Below are positions 55,037-63,731 of a stretch of DNA of 64,000 nucleotides, piece by piece (positions within the stretch are counted from its first letter, which is position 1; every line of letters begins with the position of its first letter). Made by a program: the position numbers and the translations under genes. Source of the stretch: Leucobacter komagatae. GTDB taxonomy: Bacteria > Actinomycetota > Actinomycetes > Actinomycetales > Microbacteriaceae. Where the stretch lies: NCBI RefSeq assembly GCF_000834055.1, contig NZ_JXSQ01000014.1, positions 1 to 64,000 on the forward strand, in the 5' to 3' direction. Under the pieces are notes generated by a model. It searched no databases, had not been told where the DNA came from, and saw nothing but the letters and a program-made list of their open reading frames with translations.

Positions 55037-55678
55037 ATGCGCTCCCAGCTGAACCCCACACCGGTCCCACGGCCAGGCGGTCGATCCGCGCGCATTCAAG
55101 AGCGGGTGTTCGCGGCCACCCTCTCGCAGCTCGCGACCGAGAGCCTCTCCACCATGAGCGTGAAGCGCATCGCAGAGGAGGCGGAGGTCGCCGAAACCAC
55201 CGTCTACCGCCGCTGGGGTTCGCTCGTCGACCTCGTGCTGGCTGCGGTCACTGCGTATGCGAGCGAGCGGAACCCGATCCCAGACCGAGGCGACCTCGAG
55301 GCCGACCTGCGCGCCCTCCTCGAGAACGTGGCAGGTCTCCTCGAGCAAGACGCGACGCGACGCATCTTCCAGTTTGCTGTGGCCCTCGAAGGCTCAAACG
55401 AGGAGTCAACGCGCGCACGCGCCCGATTCTGGAACGAGCGATTCGAAGCCGGGGGCGCGATTGTGGCGCGTGCGGTTGAACGCGGCGAAATACCGGCCGG
55501 CGTGGATCCGCTTGCCGTCATCGAAACCCTCGTCGGGACGGTGTACGTCCGGGCCTTCGTTTCGGGGCGGCCGTCGACCCCTGACCAGCTCGAAGCGTCG
55601 GTTCGAGCGGCGCTCGACGTTGCAACGGGGGCGGCGGCAGAGAAGCGAACGGCAGCACCGGCCAGCGCCGTAGACTGA
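55037..55678 (+). CDS. TetR-family transcriptional regulator
   Basis: A 213-residue regulator: basic start, IQERVFAATLSQLATESL and AEVAETTVYRRWGSLVDLV form the helix-turn-helix, followed by the helical ligand domain. TAGAAT lies seven bases before the ATG at 55037. Its stop codon is inside the -10 box of the following gene. Confidence 0.88.
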   Translation: MRSQLNPTPVPRPGGRSARIQERVFAATLSQLATESLSTMSVKRIAEEAEVAETTVYRRWGSLVDLVLAAVTAYASERNPIPDRGDLEADLRALLENVAGLLEQDATRRIFQFAVALEGSNEESTRARARFWNERFEAGGAIVARAVERGEIPAGVDPLAVIETLVGTVYVRAFVSGRPSTPDQLEASVRAALDVATGAAAEKRTAAPASAVD

Positions 55679-55682
55679 AACC

Positions 55683-55976
55683 GTGGAACCCGTACGCATC
55701 ACCCTCATCGGAAAGCCAGGCTGTCATCTCTGCGACGACGCGCGCGAGACGATCGAGTCGGTGCGCGCTGGCCTGGCCGCTGACGCAATTGCGACTGAGT
55801 TCATTGAACTCGACATACTGCAGGACGAGGCGCTCGCCCGGCTGCACTCTGAGGAGATCCCCGTCGTGCGTGTCGGCGAGAAGCGGCACGCAATCTGGCG
55901 GGTCGACCCCGAGAAGTTCGAGGCCGCTGTTCGGCGCGCAGCCGGAAAGCCTAAGCTGTCGTTCTGGCGCAGGTAG
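55683..55976 (+). CDS. Glutaredoxin-like (DUF836-type) thiol protein
   Basis: A 97-residue thioredoxin-fold protein with an active-site CHLC (about residues 14-17) and IPVVRVGEK before the cis-proline. It is probably a glutaredoxin substitute. GTG start at 55683; TAGACT (55671-55676) six bases before it, formed partly from the tetR stop. Confidence 0.85.
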   Translation: MEPVRITLIGKPGCHLCDDARETIESVRAGLAADAIATEFIELDILQDEALARLHSEEIPVVRVGEKRHAIWRVDPEKFEAAVRRAAGKPKLSFWRR

Positions 55977-56051
55977 CCGCCGCACCCGATCCACACCCGC
56001 CGCGTAGCCAGGAGGCAACGTCGGTATCGCCCGCACAACGAAGGAGTCATC

Positions 56052-56354
56052 ATGGCAGTACGCCACATTGTGAGCTGGAAGATGAACGGCGAGACCGCTG
56101 CCGATCGCGCGCGCCAGGCGACGGAGATCGCTGAAGCGCTGCGTGCGCTCCCCGCGACCGTCCCGGGGATTCGTGCGCTCGACGTGCACCTCAACGAGCT
56201 CAACGCCGAAGCGAACTGGGACCTTGTGCTCGTAAGCGACCACGAGGACAGGGACGCGCTCGACGTCTACGCGACGCACCCCGATCACCTCGCCGTCGTC
56301 GCCCTCGTGAAGGAGCGCGCCGCCGGCCGCGCCGGGGTCGACTTCGAGGTCTAG
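56052..56354 (+). CDS. Dabb-family (stress-response A/B barrel) protein
   Basis: A 100-residue ferredoxin-like protein of the Dabb group: VRHIVSWKM at the start, LNELNAEANWDLVLVSDHED and YATHPDHLAVVALVKE. It forms a dimeric barrel of unknown ligand. AAGGAG precedes the ATG. The next gene starts four bases after its stop. Confidence 0.85.
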   Translation: MAVRHIVSWKMNGETAADRARQATEIAEALRALPATVPGIRALDVHLNELNAEANWDLVLVSDHEDRDALDVYATHPDHLAVVALVKERAAGRAGVDFEV

Positions 56355-56358
56355 CCGC

Positions 56359-57522
56359 GTGCCAGGGGAAGCGCGAGCGTCGCGGATCCACCTGAGCGCA
56401 GCTCTCGCGCAGCGCATCGTCGATGAGCTCACCCCCGCGCTTCAGGAGAATCTGAACCTCATGGACGCTGAGGGGTTCATTATTGCCTCGGGCGACGTGA
56501 GCCGCGTTGGCACGCTGCACCCCGGTGCGCGCGAGGCGGCCGCGAAGAATGAGGTGGTGAGCGTCTACGCTGATTCGGCGCGCTCGGGCGAGCGTCCGGG
56601 AGTGAACCTGCCGCTCGAATACCGCGGCAAGGTCATCGGGGTTGTCGGCGTGACGGGGAAGCCCGCGAAGGTGCGCTCCCTCGCTCCCGTCCTGGTGCTC
56701 ACAATCGCGCTGTTGTTCGAGCGAGAGGCCGAGCTCGTCGGTGAGTCGCGGCGCGACGCAGCGGATCGCGATGTGCTCGCGCGGCTCCTGTTCGGCTCGC
56801 GGCCCGGTGATGCCGTTGGCATGCTCGGGCAGCGCCTCCCCGCACTCGAAGGCCCGTGGTTGCTCGCCGCCTGCATGGCGGGCGCGCGAGGGGAAGGCGC
56901 ACTCGATGAGGGCGCCGCGGTGCGCCTCAGGCGCACCCTTGGCGGGGCCGCCGTCGTCGGTTCGCTCCGCGGGGTGCTGTGGGTGTTGGTGAGCGACGTG
57001 CGCGGTGAGGGCGGTGCGCGCGCCGTTGCGGCCGTTGCGGCCGAGCGGATAGCTGCCCTCCTTCCCGGGGTAGGCGTTGTTCACAGCGGAATCTGTCGCA
57101 GCGCAGAGGAACTCGTGCGTGAGGCGGGGAACCTTGCCCTGCTCTCCGCGAGGCCCGAGCTGTGCGGTGACGCGGTGATGGCGGCGAGTTCGCTGCATCT
57201 CAGGCTTGCCGCGGCACAGCTGCCCCCTGGTGCGGCAGCGAGCCTGCGTTCGGTGCTTGCGGAGGTCACTCAGGCGGAGCGGGAAACGCTCGCGGCGTAT
57301 CTCGCGTCCGGTGTTGCTGCTGAACTGTCGCGGTCGAACTACACCCACAGGAACACGGTGAGGCGACGGTTGCAGTCGATCGCGGAACGGACGGGCTTTG
57401 ACCTGCGCGTGCCGGAACAGGCGGCCGTGCTCGCCCTCGCGCTCGCCGCCGACGAAGAATACGCGCAACGCACCGCGAGCCTAGTGCACTCTGCACAGAT
57501 TTCGGGCGGATCGCGCCAGTAA
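56359..57522 (+). CDS. CdaR-type sugar-diacid/glycerate regulator
   Basis: A 387-residue activator. Residues 10-140 are the sugar-diacid recognition domain (LAQRIVDELTPALQENLNLMDA, GVNLPLEYRGKVIGVVGVTG) and the C-terminus a PucR/CdaR helix-turn-helix (YTHRNTVRRRLQSIAERTG). CdaR family proteins activate glycerate and glucarate genes, and a glycerate kinase and permease follow. GTG start four bases after the Dabb stop. Confidence 0.9.
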   Translation: MPGEARASRIHLSAALAQRIVDELTPALQENLNLMDAEGFIIASGDVSRVGTLHPGAREAAAKNEVVSVYADSARSGERPGVNLPLEYRGKVIGVVGVTGKPAKVRSLAPVLVLTIALLFEREAELVGESRRDAADRDVLARLLFGSRPGDAVGMLGQRLPALEGPWLLAACMAGARGEGALDEGAAVRLRRTLGGAAVVGSLRGVLWVLVSDVRGEGGARAVAAVAAERIAALLPGVGVVHSGICRSAEELVREAGNLALLSARPELCGDAVMAASSLHLRLAAAQLPPGAAASLRSVLAEVTQAERETLAAYLASGVAAELSRSNYTHRNTVRRRLQSIAERTGFDLRVPEQAAVLALALAADEEYAQRTASLVHSAQISGGSRQ

Positions 57523-57523
57523 A

Positions 57524-57542
57524 TAGGTGCGATCCGCACCTA
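57524..57542. promoter_or_regulatory. Palindrome upstream of glycerate kinase
   Basis: TAGGTGCG-ATC-CGCACCTA has perfect 8-bp arms, immediately before the -10 TATGCT (57564-57569). Probable CdaR operator. Confidence 0.6.
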
Positions 57543-57576
57543 GCCCACTTCCGGCATCGCTCCTATGCTGAAACGC

Positions 57577-58747
57577 ATGCCTGGCAAAGATCGCCCCGTG
57601 ATTGTCGCAGCCCCCGATTCATTCAAGGGGAGCTGCTCGGGCGACGACGCCGCGCGGGCGATGATCGCCGGTGCGCGTGCCGTGTTCGGCGACACCGCAG
57701 ACTATGTGGCGATCCCCCTCGCCGACGGCGGGGAGGGCACGCTCGACGCGTTGCTCACCGCGTGGGGCGTCGAGGCCAGAGAGGCGCGCGTACACGACGC
57801 GCTCGGCCGTGACCGGCTTGCCCGCTACGGGGTGAGCGCCGACGGCTCTACGGCGATGGTTGAGGCGGCCGAGGCCAACGGACTGCCGTGGGTGAGCGAC
57901 GAGCCGCTCCGGCCGCTCGACGCAGACACGTTCGGGGTCGGCGAACTCATCCTCGCCGCACTCGACGGCGGCGCGACCGAGATGCTGTTGAGCGTCGGAG
58001 GGTCGGCGACGAGCGACGGCGGAACCGGCATCCTCCGCGCGCTCGGCGTGCGCTTCCTCGGTGCCGACGGTGGCGACGTCGCTCCCGGAGCGGCCGGCCT
58101 CGCCAGCATCGAGACGATTGACGATTCAGGGTTGGATCCGCGCGCACGCGCCGCGTCGTGGCGGATCGCCGTGGATGTCGGCTTCCCGCTGTGCGGCGAG
58201 GAGGGCGCTGCGGCGGTATTTGGGCCACAAAAGGGAGCGACCGAGGCAGACGTTGCGGTCATCGACGCTGGGCTCGCGCACCTCGCGACGCTCCTTGCCG
58301 AACGCAACGGCATCGCGGCGACCGAATACACGCAGCGCGCAGGCTTCGGTGCGGCAGGGGGGATCCCGCTCACCGCAGTTGCCCTGCTTTCGGCCGAGAC
58401 GATCGCTGGCGCCGACCTCGTCTCAGACGCGATCGGTCTGCCCGCGCTGCTCGCTGGCGCCGACCTCGTGCTCACCGGTGAGGGCCGCCTCGACAGCCAA
58501 TCGGTGAACGGCAAGGTCGTGGACCTCGTCGTTCGCACCCTACCCGCCGGTGTACCGGTCGTGGTGATCGCCGGCTCCGTCGCGCTCACCGCTGCGGAGT
58601 GTCGAGACGCCGGAATTACGGCTGCGTTCTCGATCGCCGCCGGCCCAACGGGCCTGTCCGACCTCGTCGCACACACCGAACGCCGCATCACGGAGACCGC
58701 CGCGCAGGTCGCCGCGCTTGCCGCGCCCCCCCAAACTCACCAGCTGA
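57577..58747 (+). CDS. Glycerate 2-kinase, end frameshifted in a C-run
   Basis: About 389 residues of a GK-I (GlxK/GarK) kinase: VIVAAPDSFKGSCSGDDAARA, ADGGEGTLDAL, VGGSATSDGGTGILRALG, VFGPQKGA and TGEGRLDSQS. ATG 57577 is seven bases after TATGCT. Near the end a run of seven C at 58726-58732 throws the frame; the written frame then runs 680 bases across the permease gene with junk Arg/His codons to 59424. With six C it stops at 58745-58747, 63 bases before gntP. Converts glycerate to 2-phosphoglycerate. Confidence 0.8.
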
Positions 58748-58810
58748 CACCGCCGTCAGCGAACCGAATCCTCTACAGACACTGTCGTCACTTACGAAAG
58801 CGAGAAAACC

Positions 58811-60166
58811 GTGCTCGATCTCATCGTGCTATTGGTACTGGTTGCCGGGATAGTCCTGGTCACAGCCAAGTTCAAAATATCCCCCTTCCTTGCGTTGCTC
58901 GGCGCCGCCTTCATCGGAGCGTTCGCGTTCAGGCTGCCGGTCGACGAGATCATCCCGACCATCACGGAGTCCTTCGGCAAAACGATGGGCAACATCGGGC
59001 TCGTGATCCTCTTCGGCACGATGATCGGGGTGATCCTCGAGCGATCTGGCGCGGCGATCGCGATGGCCGACGCGCTCATCAAGCTCATCGGCACCCGCTT
59101 CCCAACGCTCACGATGACGGTCATCGGCTACATCGTGTCGATCCCCGTGTTCTGCGACTCGGGCTTCGTGATCCTCAACTCGCTGCGGAAAGCCATCGCG
59201 AAGCGCGCACAGGTGTCGCTCGTTGCGATGTCGATCGCGCTCATGACGGGCCTGTACGCGACGCACACGCTCGTACCGCCAACCCCGGGTCCGCTCGCGG
59301 CGGCCGCGAACCTCGAGGTCGAGTCGCAGCTTGGCCTGCTCATTGGCCTCGGCCTCATCGTCGCGGCGGTCTCCGCGCTCGCCGCGCTGCTGTTCGCGAA
59401 CCGCTTCCTCAAGCGAGACATTGAACTGCTGCCGATGCCCGAGGGTGAGGTCGAGCAGAGCTACGACGAGCTCAAGGCCGCCTACGGCAAACTGCCCAAC
59501 GGGTTTGTTGCCTTCCTGCCGATCCTCATCCCGATCCTGCTCATCTGCCTCTCGTCGATCGCGAAGCTCCCCGCGCTGCCGTTTGGTGATGGCGTCGCGG
59601 CGAACGTGCTGAACTTCATCGGGACCCCCGTCATCGCGCTCGCAATCGGGCTCATTTCTGCGGTCTTCCTGCTCCGCGGCAACGGCAAGCTTGTGCGCTT
59701 CAACACGCAGATCGCTGACGGCATCACGATCGCGGCACCGATCCTCATGATCACCGCGGCAGGCGCGGCGTTCGGCGGCGTGCTCGGCAAGAGCAGCATC
59801 ACGACGTTCCTCGCAGACAACCTCGCGACGCTCGGCATCGGAATCGCCGTCCCGTTCCTCATCTCGGCCGCGCTGAAAACCGCGCAGGGATCTTCCACGG
59901 TTGCCATGGTCACGACGAGCGCCATGCTGCTGCCGCTGCTCCCGGCCCTCGGCCTCGGCAGCGACGTCGGTGCGGTGCTGTCCGTCCTCGCGATCGGCGC
60001 TGGCGCGATGGTGGTCTCCCACGCAAACGACTCCTACTTCTGGGTCGTCTCGCAGTTCAGCCGCATCCCAACGGCGACGGCGTACCGCACGCTCACGCCC
60101 GCGACGCTCGTGCAGGGTGTCTCGGCGTTCGCGGCGGTCTGGGTGATCAGCCTCATCATGCTGTAG
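58811..60166 (+). CDS. GntP-family gluconate/glycerate permease
   Basis: A 451-residue protein with about 12-14 helices. It has the GntP features IPVFCDSGFVILNSL, YATHTLVPPTPGPLAAA and VVSHANDSYFWVVSQFS. It imports gluconate or glycerate-like sugar acids for the adjacent kinase. GTG start with a weak purine tract upstream. Confidence 0.92.
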   Translation: MLDLIVLLVLVAGIVLVTAKFKISPFLALLGAAFIGAFAFRLPVDEIIPTITESFGKTMGNIGLVILFGTMIGVILERSGAAIAMADALIKLIGTRFPTLTMTVIGYIVSIPVFCDSGFVILNSLRKAIAKRAQVSLVAMSIALMTGLYATHTLVPPTPGPLAAAANLEVESQLGLLIGLGLIVAAVSALAALLFANRFLKRDIELLPMPEGEVEQSYDELKAAYGKLPNGFVAFLPILIPILLICLSSIAKLPALPFGDGVAANVLNFIGTPVIALAIGLISAVFLLRGNGKLVRFNTQIADGITIAAPILMITAAGAAFGGVLGKSSITTFLADNLATLGIGIAVPFLISAALKTAQGSSTVAMVTTSAMLLPLLPALGLGSDVGAVLSVLAIGAGAMVVSHANDSYFWVVSQFSRIPTATAYRTLTPATLVQGVSAFAAVWVISLIML

Positions 60167-60224
60167 CGGCGCGGCGGGCGGCTATCGGTTCGCGCCGAGC
60201 GCCGAGCGCCGCCAGCCTAGTCGC

Positions 60225-60278
60225 GCTGTGGCCCGGAGCGACGACCACCCACTGGGGGTCGAAGCTCCGGGCCACAGC
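60225..60278. terminator. Long bidirectional hairpin between convergent genes
   Basis: GCTGTGGCCCGGAGC (60225-60239) and GCTCCGGGCCACAGC (60264-60278) are 15-bp perfect arms with a further inner stem. It lies between gntP and the convergent oxidase and has no T tract. Confidence 0.7.
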
Positions 60279-60325
60279 TCTTGCGCATGCGCTCTGCGAG
60301 TGTCGCTCAGCGAGTGCCGCTCAGG

Positions 60326-61468
60326 CTACGCCGCGTTGGGCGCGACGCCGTGTGAATCGAGCCTGAACTCCGCGGGCGGCAGCGACAGCCCGGTCGCCGA
60401 GTCGGCGAGGATCCGCCCGACTGCCGGCGCGAACTTATAGCCGTGGCCGGAGAAGCCGGCTGCGACCGTGAGCGGGCCCACCCGGTCGAGCACGAAGCGC
60501 CCATTCGGCGTCGACGTGTAGGTGCAGCTGATTTCAACGCCCGAGTCCGGGTCGAGACCGGGGAACCATTCGGCGACGTGCTCCCGCACCGCCGACCGCA
60601 CCTCGGGGGTGGCCGCGAACGTGCGCTGATCCGGATCCACTTCGTGCCCGACCGCGTGCAGGCCGAGCTTCACGCCCTCGCCCGGGCTCGGCATGCCGTA
60701 CACGTTGCCGCCCCGCTCGTCGAGCGCGTCCGGCGCGAACATGTGGTTGAACGACGGCCAGACGAGTCCAGGGTCGCGCGGTGTGAAGTGTGCCGGGTGC
60801 TCCTCGGTGACGGCGAGTGCCGGAAGATCCACGTGTTCAGCGAGCAGCGGCTGCGACCACGCGCCAGCCGCAACAATTGCGTGATCCGCTGTCACCCACC
60901 TCACCGCGCCGTCGGCCCCCGCGACCTCGACCCGCACACCGTCGCCGATCGGTTCGATAGCGAGCACGCGTGCGCCCCGCTCGATCGTCGCGCCGTCTCG
61001 CTGCGCCGCGTTCTCGAGCGCATCGAGTGCGCGGGCGGCGTACCCGATTCCGGCCCGCCTGCCGAGGAGTACGGGGCCAGCAAAACGCATTCCGGCCCAG
61101 CGGGCCGTTGCCTCTGCAGGGGTGAGGAGCGCGACATCGGCACCCCGGGCAGCGAGCGCCTCGTGCGAGGCGAGCACGGTCGCCTCGTCGCCCTGCGTGA
61201 CGAGCCCGTGCAGGTTGAGCAGCGGCTCAGGCGCACTCGCCTCGAGCTCGCGCCACAGCGTGAAGGCCTCGTCGAAGAGGTCGAGGTAGAAGCCCTCGTG
61301 GTAGGCGTTGTTGATGTTGCGCGTCGAGCCGTGCGATGCGCCCCGCGTGTGGTGCGGGGGAAACTGCTCGATGAGGTGCACGCGCTTGCCGCGCTGCGCG
61401 AGTTGCCATGCGGCACTCAGCCCGATGATGCCGCCGCCGATGATGAGGTGGTCAGTGTGCTGGGTCAT
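60326..61468 (-). CDS. Sarcosine / N-methyl-tryptophan oxidase-like flavoprotein
   Basis: A 380-residue FAD oxidase: HLIIGGGIIGLSAAWQLAQRG at the start, ASHGSTRNI (Arg/His near the flavin), CTYTSTPNGRFVLDRV (the Cys for covalent FAD attachment) and GFSGHGYKFAPAVG. It oxidises N-methyl amino acids to formaldehyde and the free amino acid. TAGCCT is six bases before the ATG: leaderless. Confidence 0.88.
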   Translation of the reverse strand: MTQHTDHLIIGGGIIGLSAAWQLAQRGKRVHLIEQFPPHHTRGASHGSTRNINNAYHEGFYLDLFDEAFTLWRELEASAPEPLLNLHGLVTQGDEATVLASHEALAARGADVALLTPAEATARWAGMRFAGPVLLGRRAGIGYAARALDALENAAQRDGATIERGARVLAIEPIGDGVRVEVAGADGAVRWVTADHAIVAAGAWSQPLLAEHVDLPALAVTEEHPAHFTPRDPGLVWPSFNHMFAPDALDERGGNVYGMPSPGEGVKLGLHAVGHEVDPDQRTFAATPEVRSAVREHVAEWFPGLDPDSGVEISCTYTSTPNGRFVLDRVGPLTVAAGFSGHGYKFAPAVGRILADSATGLSLPPAEFRLDSHGVAPNAA

Positions 61469-61543
61469 GCTCCGAGGCTACCCGGAGTGACGCAGGCGGT
61501 GTGCGGTGCTAGCGTGAGCCTTCGGACACTAGGGAGGCCCCGC

Positions 61544-61963
61544 ATGAGATCAACACCGCTTCGGCTGAGCGCGGGAGCGTTCGTCGCGATCGCACTGCTT
61601 GCTGGGTGCGCTCCTGCTGACACCCCAGAGCCACCCGCAGGGCCGGATCAGTCGACCGGGCCGGTGATGCTCTCGCCAACGGCCGATGAGCTCGGGGGTC
61701 TCGTCGCCGACGGCACACTGCCTGCCGCGTTCCCCGCCGACGCCGAGCAGGTGCGGGTGCTCACCCTGGGGGACAGGGTGGCTGCGTCGTGGCAGGGCGC
61801 CCCGCTCGCCACGGACTGCGTTGCAAGCGATCAGCAGGTCGCGTCGTATGCGATTCCTTTGTTGCTCATGGATGTGGGCCTCGAGCAGGTCGAGCAGTGT
61901 GGCGACGTGTGGCAGGCGGAGCAGGCTGATGGTTCGCGGGTGCTGTGGAATAGCGCGGACTAA
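61544..61963 (+). CDS. Small secreted lipoprotein of unknown function
   Basis: A 139-residue protein. The signal ends in lipobox LLAGC (Cys near residue 22), followed by a Pro/Gln linker. The mature part carries two cysteines (DCVAS, EQCGD) that may pair. GGGAGG lies before the ATG. No family recognised. Confidence 0.7.
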   Translation: MRSTPLRLSAGAFVAIALLAGCAPADTPEPPAGPDQSTGPVMLSPTADELGGLVADGTLPAAFPADAEQVRVLTLGDRVAASWQGAPLATDCVASDQQVASYAIPLLLMDVGLEQVEQCGDVWQAEQADGSRVLWNSAD

Positions 61964-62003
61964 CGCGGACTAACGCGGCGAGCGCCGCGCCGCGACGGTC
62001 TGG

Positions 62004-62654
62004 CTAGCTCACTTCGTTCGCTTCGCCGGTTGGGCCGGCCGCGGTGGGGGTCGTGGCCCCGGTCACGCCAGCGCTGCCGGAACTGCCGGAACTGTCGCGC
62101 CCCGGCAGGTCGGAGTGCAGGTGCACCCGTTCGCCGACGGCGTTGAAGATGCTGATGACCTCGGCTGGGCGATTGCCCGCGGCGCGTATCCGGTGCGGTG
62201 TGGTGGTGTCGAACTCGGCAGCATCCCCTGGCACGAGCACGAGCGACTGCTCGCCGAGGTCGAGGTGGAGTTCTCCCGAGAGTACATACAGCCACTCGTG
62301 GCCGTCGTGTACTTGGAGCTCGCGGTCGGGGGCTTCCGGGCGGTAGGTGATCTTGAATGCCCGCACGTCGGATGCCTCGCGGGTGAGTGGTGCGATGGTC
62401 ATCGCGCCGCGTGTGAGCGGCGCGCGGTGCACGCGCGGGTCTTGGTCGGTGCGGGGGAGGAGATCGTCTATGCGGATCCCCAGTTGCCTGGTGAGCGGGA
62501 GGAGCAGCTCAAGGCTCGCCTGGCGTTTGCCGGATTCCAGCCGCGAGAGCGTGCTCACCGACATGTCCGCGCGGGTTGCGAGGTCGTCTAGGGTCCAGCC
62601 GCGCTGTTGCCTGGCGGCACGCAGGCGAGGTCCGAGTTGCTGCAGGTCTTCCAT
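62004..62654 (-). CDS. XRE-cupin transcriptional regulator
   Basis: A 216-residue regulator: Cro/C1 helix-turn-helix at residues 8-60 (RLRAARQQRGWTLDDLATRAD, SVSTLSRLESGKRQ), then a cupin barrel (HDGHEWLYVLSGELHLDLGEQ, PGDAAEFDTTTPHRIRAAG). A Ser/Gly/Thr tail follows. ATG 62654 is used since longer frames run across the divergent promoter. It probably binds the direct repeats upstream of the flavoprotein. Confidence 0.85.
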   Translation of the reverse strand: MEDLQQLGPRLRAARQQRGWTLDDLATRADMSVSTLSRLESGKRQASLELLLPLTRQLGIRIDDLLPRTDQDPRVHRAPLTRGAMTIAPLTREASDVRAFKITYRPEAPDRELQVHDGHEWLYVLSGELHLDLGEQSLVLVPGDAAEFDTTTPHRIRAAGNRPAEVISIFNAVGERVHLHSDLPGRDSSGSSGSAGVTGATTPTAAGPTGEANEVS

Positions 62655-62714
62655 CGGTGTGCTCGTTTCTCGTCGTGCTAGCCGGGGAGGCGGCCCACGG
62701 ACCCACACCCCAAT

Positions 62715-62750
62715 CTTGCCAATATAGCAATGCGCCTTGCCAGTATTGCA
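62715..62750. promoter_or_regulatory. Two 15-bp direct repeats, operator candidates
   Basis: CTTGCCAATATAGCA (62715-62729) and CTTGCCAGTATTGCA (62736-62750) match at 13 of 15 bases and start 21 bp apart, two helical turns. Each contains a TTGC/GC-A inverted half. They lie between the XRE-cupin gene and the flavoprotein. Confidence 0.6.
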
Positions 62751-62771
62751 CGTTCGGTGCACGATAGCAGC

Positions 62772-63731
62772 ATGCCAGACACACACTTTGACGCAATCAT
62801 CGTTGGCGGAGGGGCCGCGGGCCTGAGCGCCGCGCAGGCACTGGGTCGCTCCCTGCGCCGCACGCTGGTGATCGACGCTGGCGAACCACGCAACCGTTTC
62901 GCCTCGCGCATGCACAACGTGCTCGGAAACGACGGGGTAACCCCAGCAGACCTCCTCGAACGTGGCCGCTCAGAAGCGGCGGCCTACGGCGTCGAATTTG
63001 CCGCAGGCAACGTCGCGGTGGTGCGCGACAGGGGGAGCCACCTCGAGGTCGAACTCGCGGCGAGCGGCACACCGGCAGCGCCCCAGCCAACAGCGCTCAC
63101 CACGCGCGCCCTCGTCGTCGCCTCCGGCGTCCACGACGATCTGCCAAGCATCCCCGGCCTCGCCCAGTACTGGGGGAGCACCGTGCTCCACTGCCCGTAC
63201 TGCCACGGCTGGGAGGTGCGCGGCGGGAAGCTCGCCGTGCTCGCCACCTCCCCCGCATCCATCCACCAGGTCATGCTGTTGCGCCAGTGGAGCGACGACG
63301 TGACGGTGTTCGGGGCGGCGCTCGGTGACCTCGAGGCGGACACCAAGCGGGCACTGCTTGCGCGCGGGATGCGGATCGTGAACGAGCCGGTCACCGAGGT
63401 GATCGGAGACGACGCACGCGTCACCGGGGTTCGCACGGCAGACGGTGCCCACCACGACATCGACGCGATCTTCACCATGAGCAAAGTACAGCCGCGCGAC
63501 AGCTACCTCGGCGAGCTCGAACTCGCCCGCGCCGAGGGCCCCTTCGGCAGCTTCCTCGCGGTCGACGCCACCGGGCGCACCAGCCACAATCGCGTCTGGG
63601 CCGTTGGAAACGTTTCGGCCCCCATGGCGGCTGTGCCGATGGTCATGGGTGCTGGAGCCGGGGCAGGCGGCGCGATCAACTTCGCTCTGCTCGAAGAGGA
63701 CTTCGCGCTCGCAGTGCAGGACGCACGATGA
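62772..63731 (+). CDS. Thioredoxin-reductase-like NAD(P)/FAD oxidoreductase
   Basis: A 319-residue flavoprotein: DAIIVGGGAAGLSAAQALGR, active-site HCPYCHGWEVRGG (redox Cys pair) and C-terminal VWAVGNVSAPMA. The paired cysteines suggest a thioredoxin reductase or related disulfide reductase for a thiol. A CACGAT-like -10 lies six bases before ATG 62772. The stop overlaps the next gene by ATGA. Confidence 0.88.
   Translation: MPDTHFDAIIVGGGAAGLSAAQALGRSLRRTLVIDAGEPRNRFASRMHNVLGNDGVTPADLLERGRSEAAAYGVEFAAGNVAVVRDRGSHLEVELAASGTPAAPQPTALTTRALVVASGVHDDLPSIPGLAQYWGSTVLHCPYCHGWEVRGGKLAVLATSPASIHQVMLLRQWSDDVTVFGAALGDLEADTKRALLARGMRIVNEPVTEVIGDDARVTGVRTADGAHHDIDAIFTMSKVQPRDSYLGELELARAEGPFGSFLAVDATGRTSHNRVWAVGNVSAPMAAVPMVMGAGAGAGGAINFALLEEDFALAVQDAR

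Noticed and set aside
57565-59424. Single 619-residue glycerate-kinase fusion protein
   Set aside because: After about residue 385 the frame becomes a run of Arg/His/Pro codons that is the shifted reading of the gntP gene; a one-base change in the C7 run gives a normal stop.
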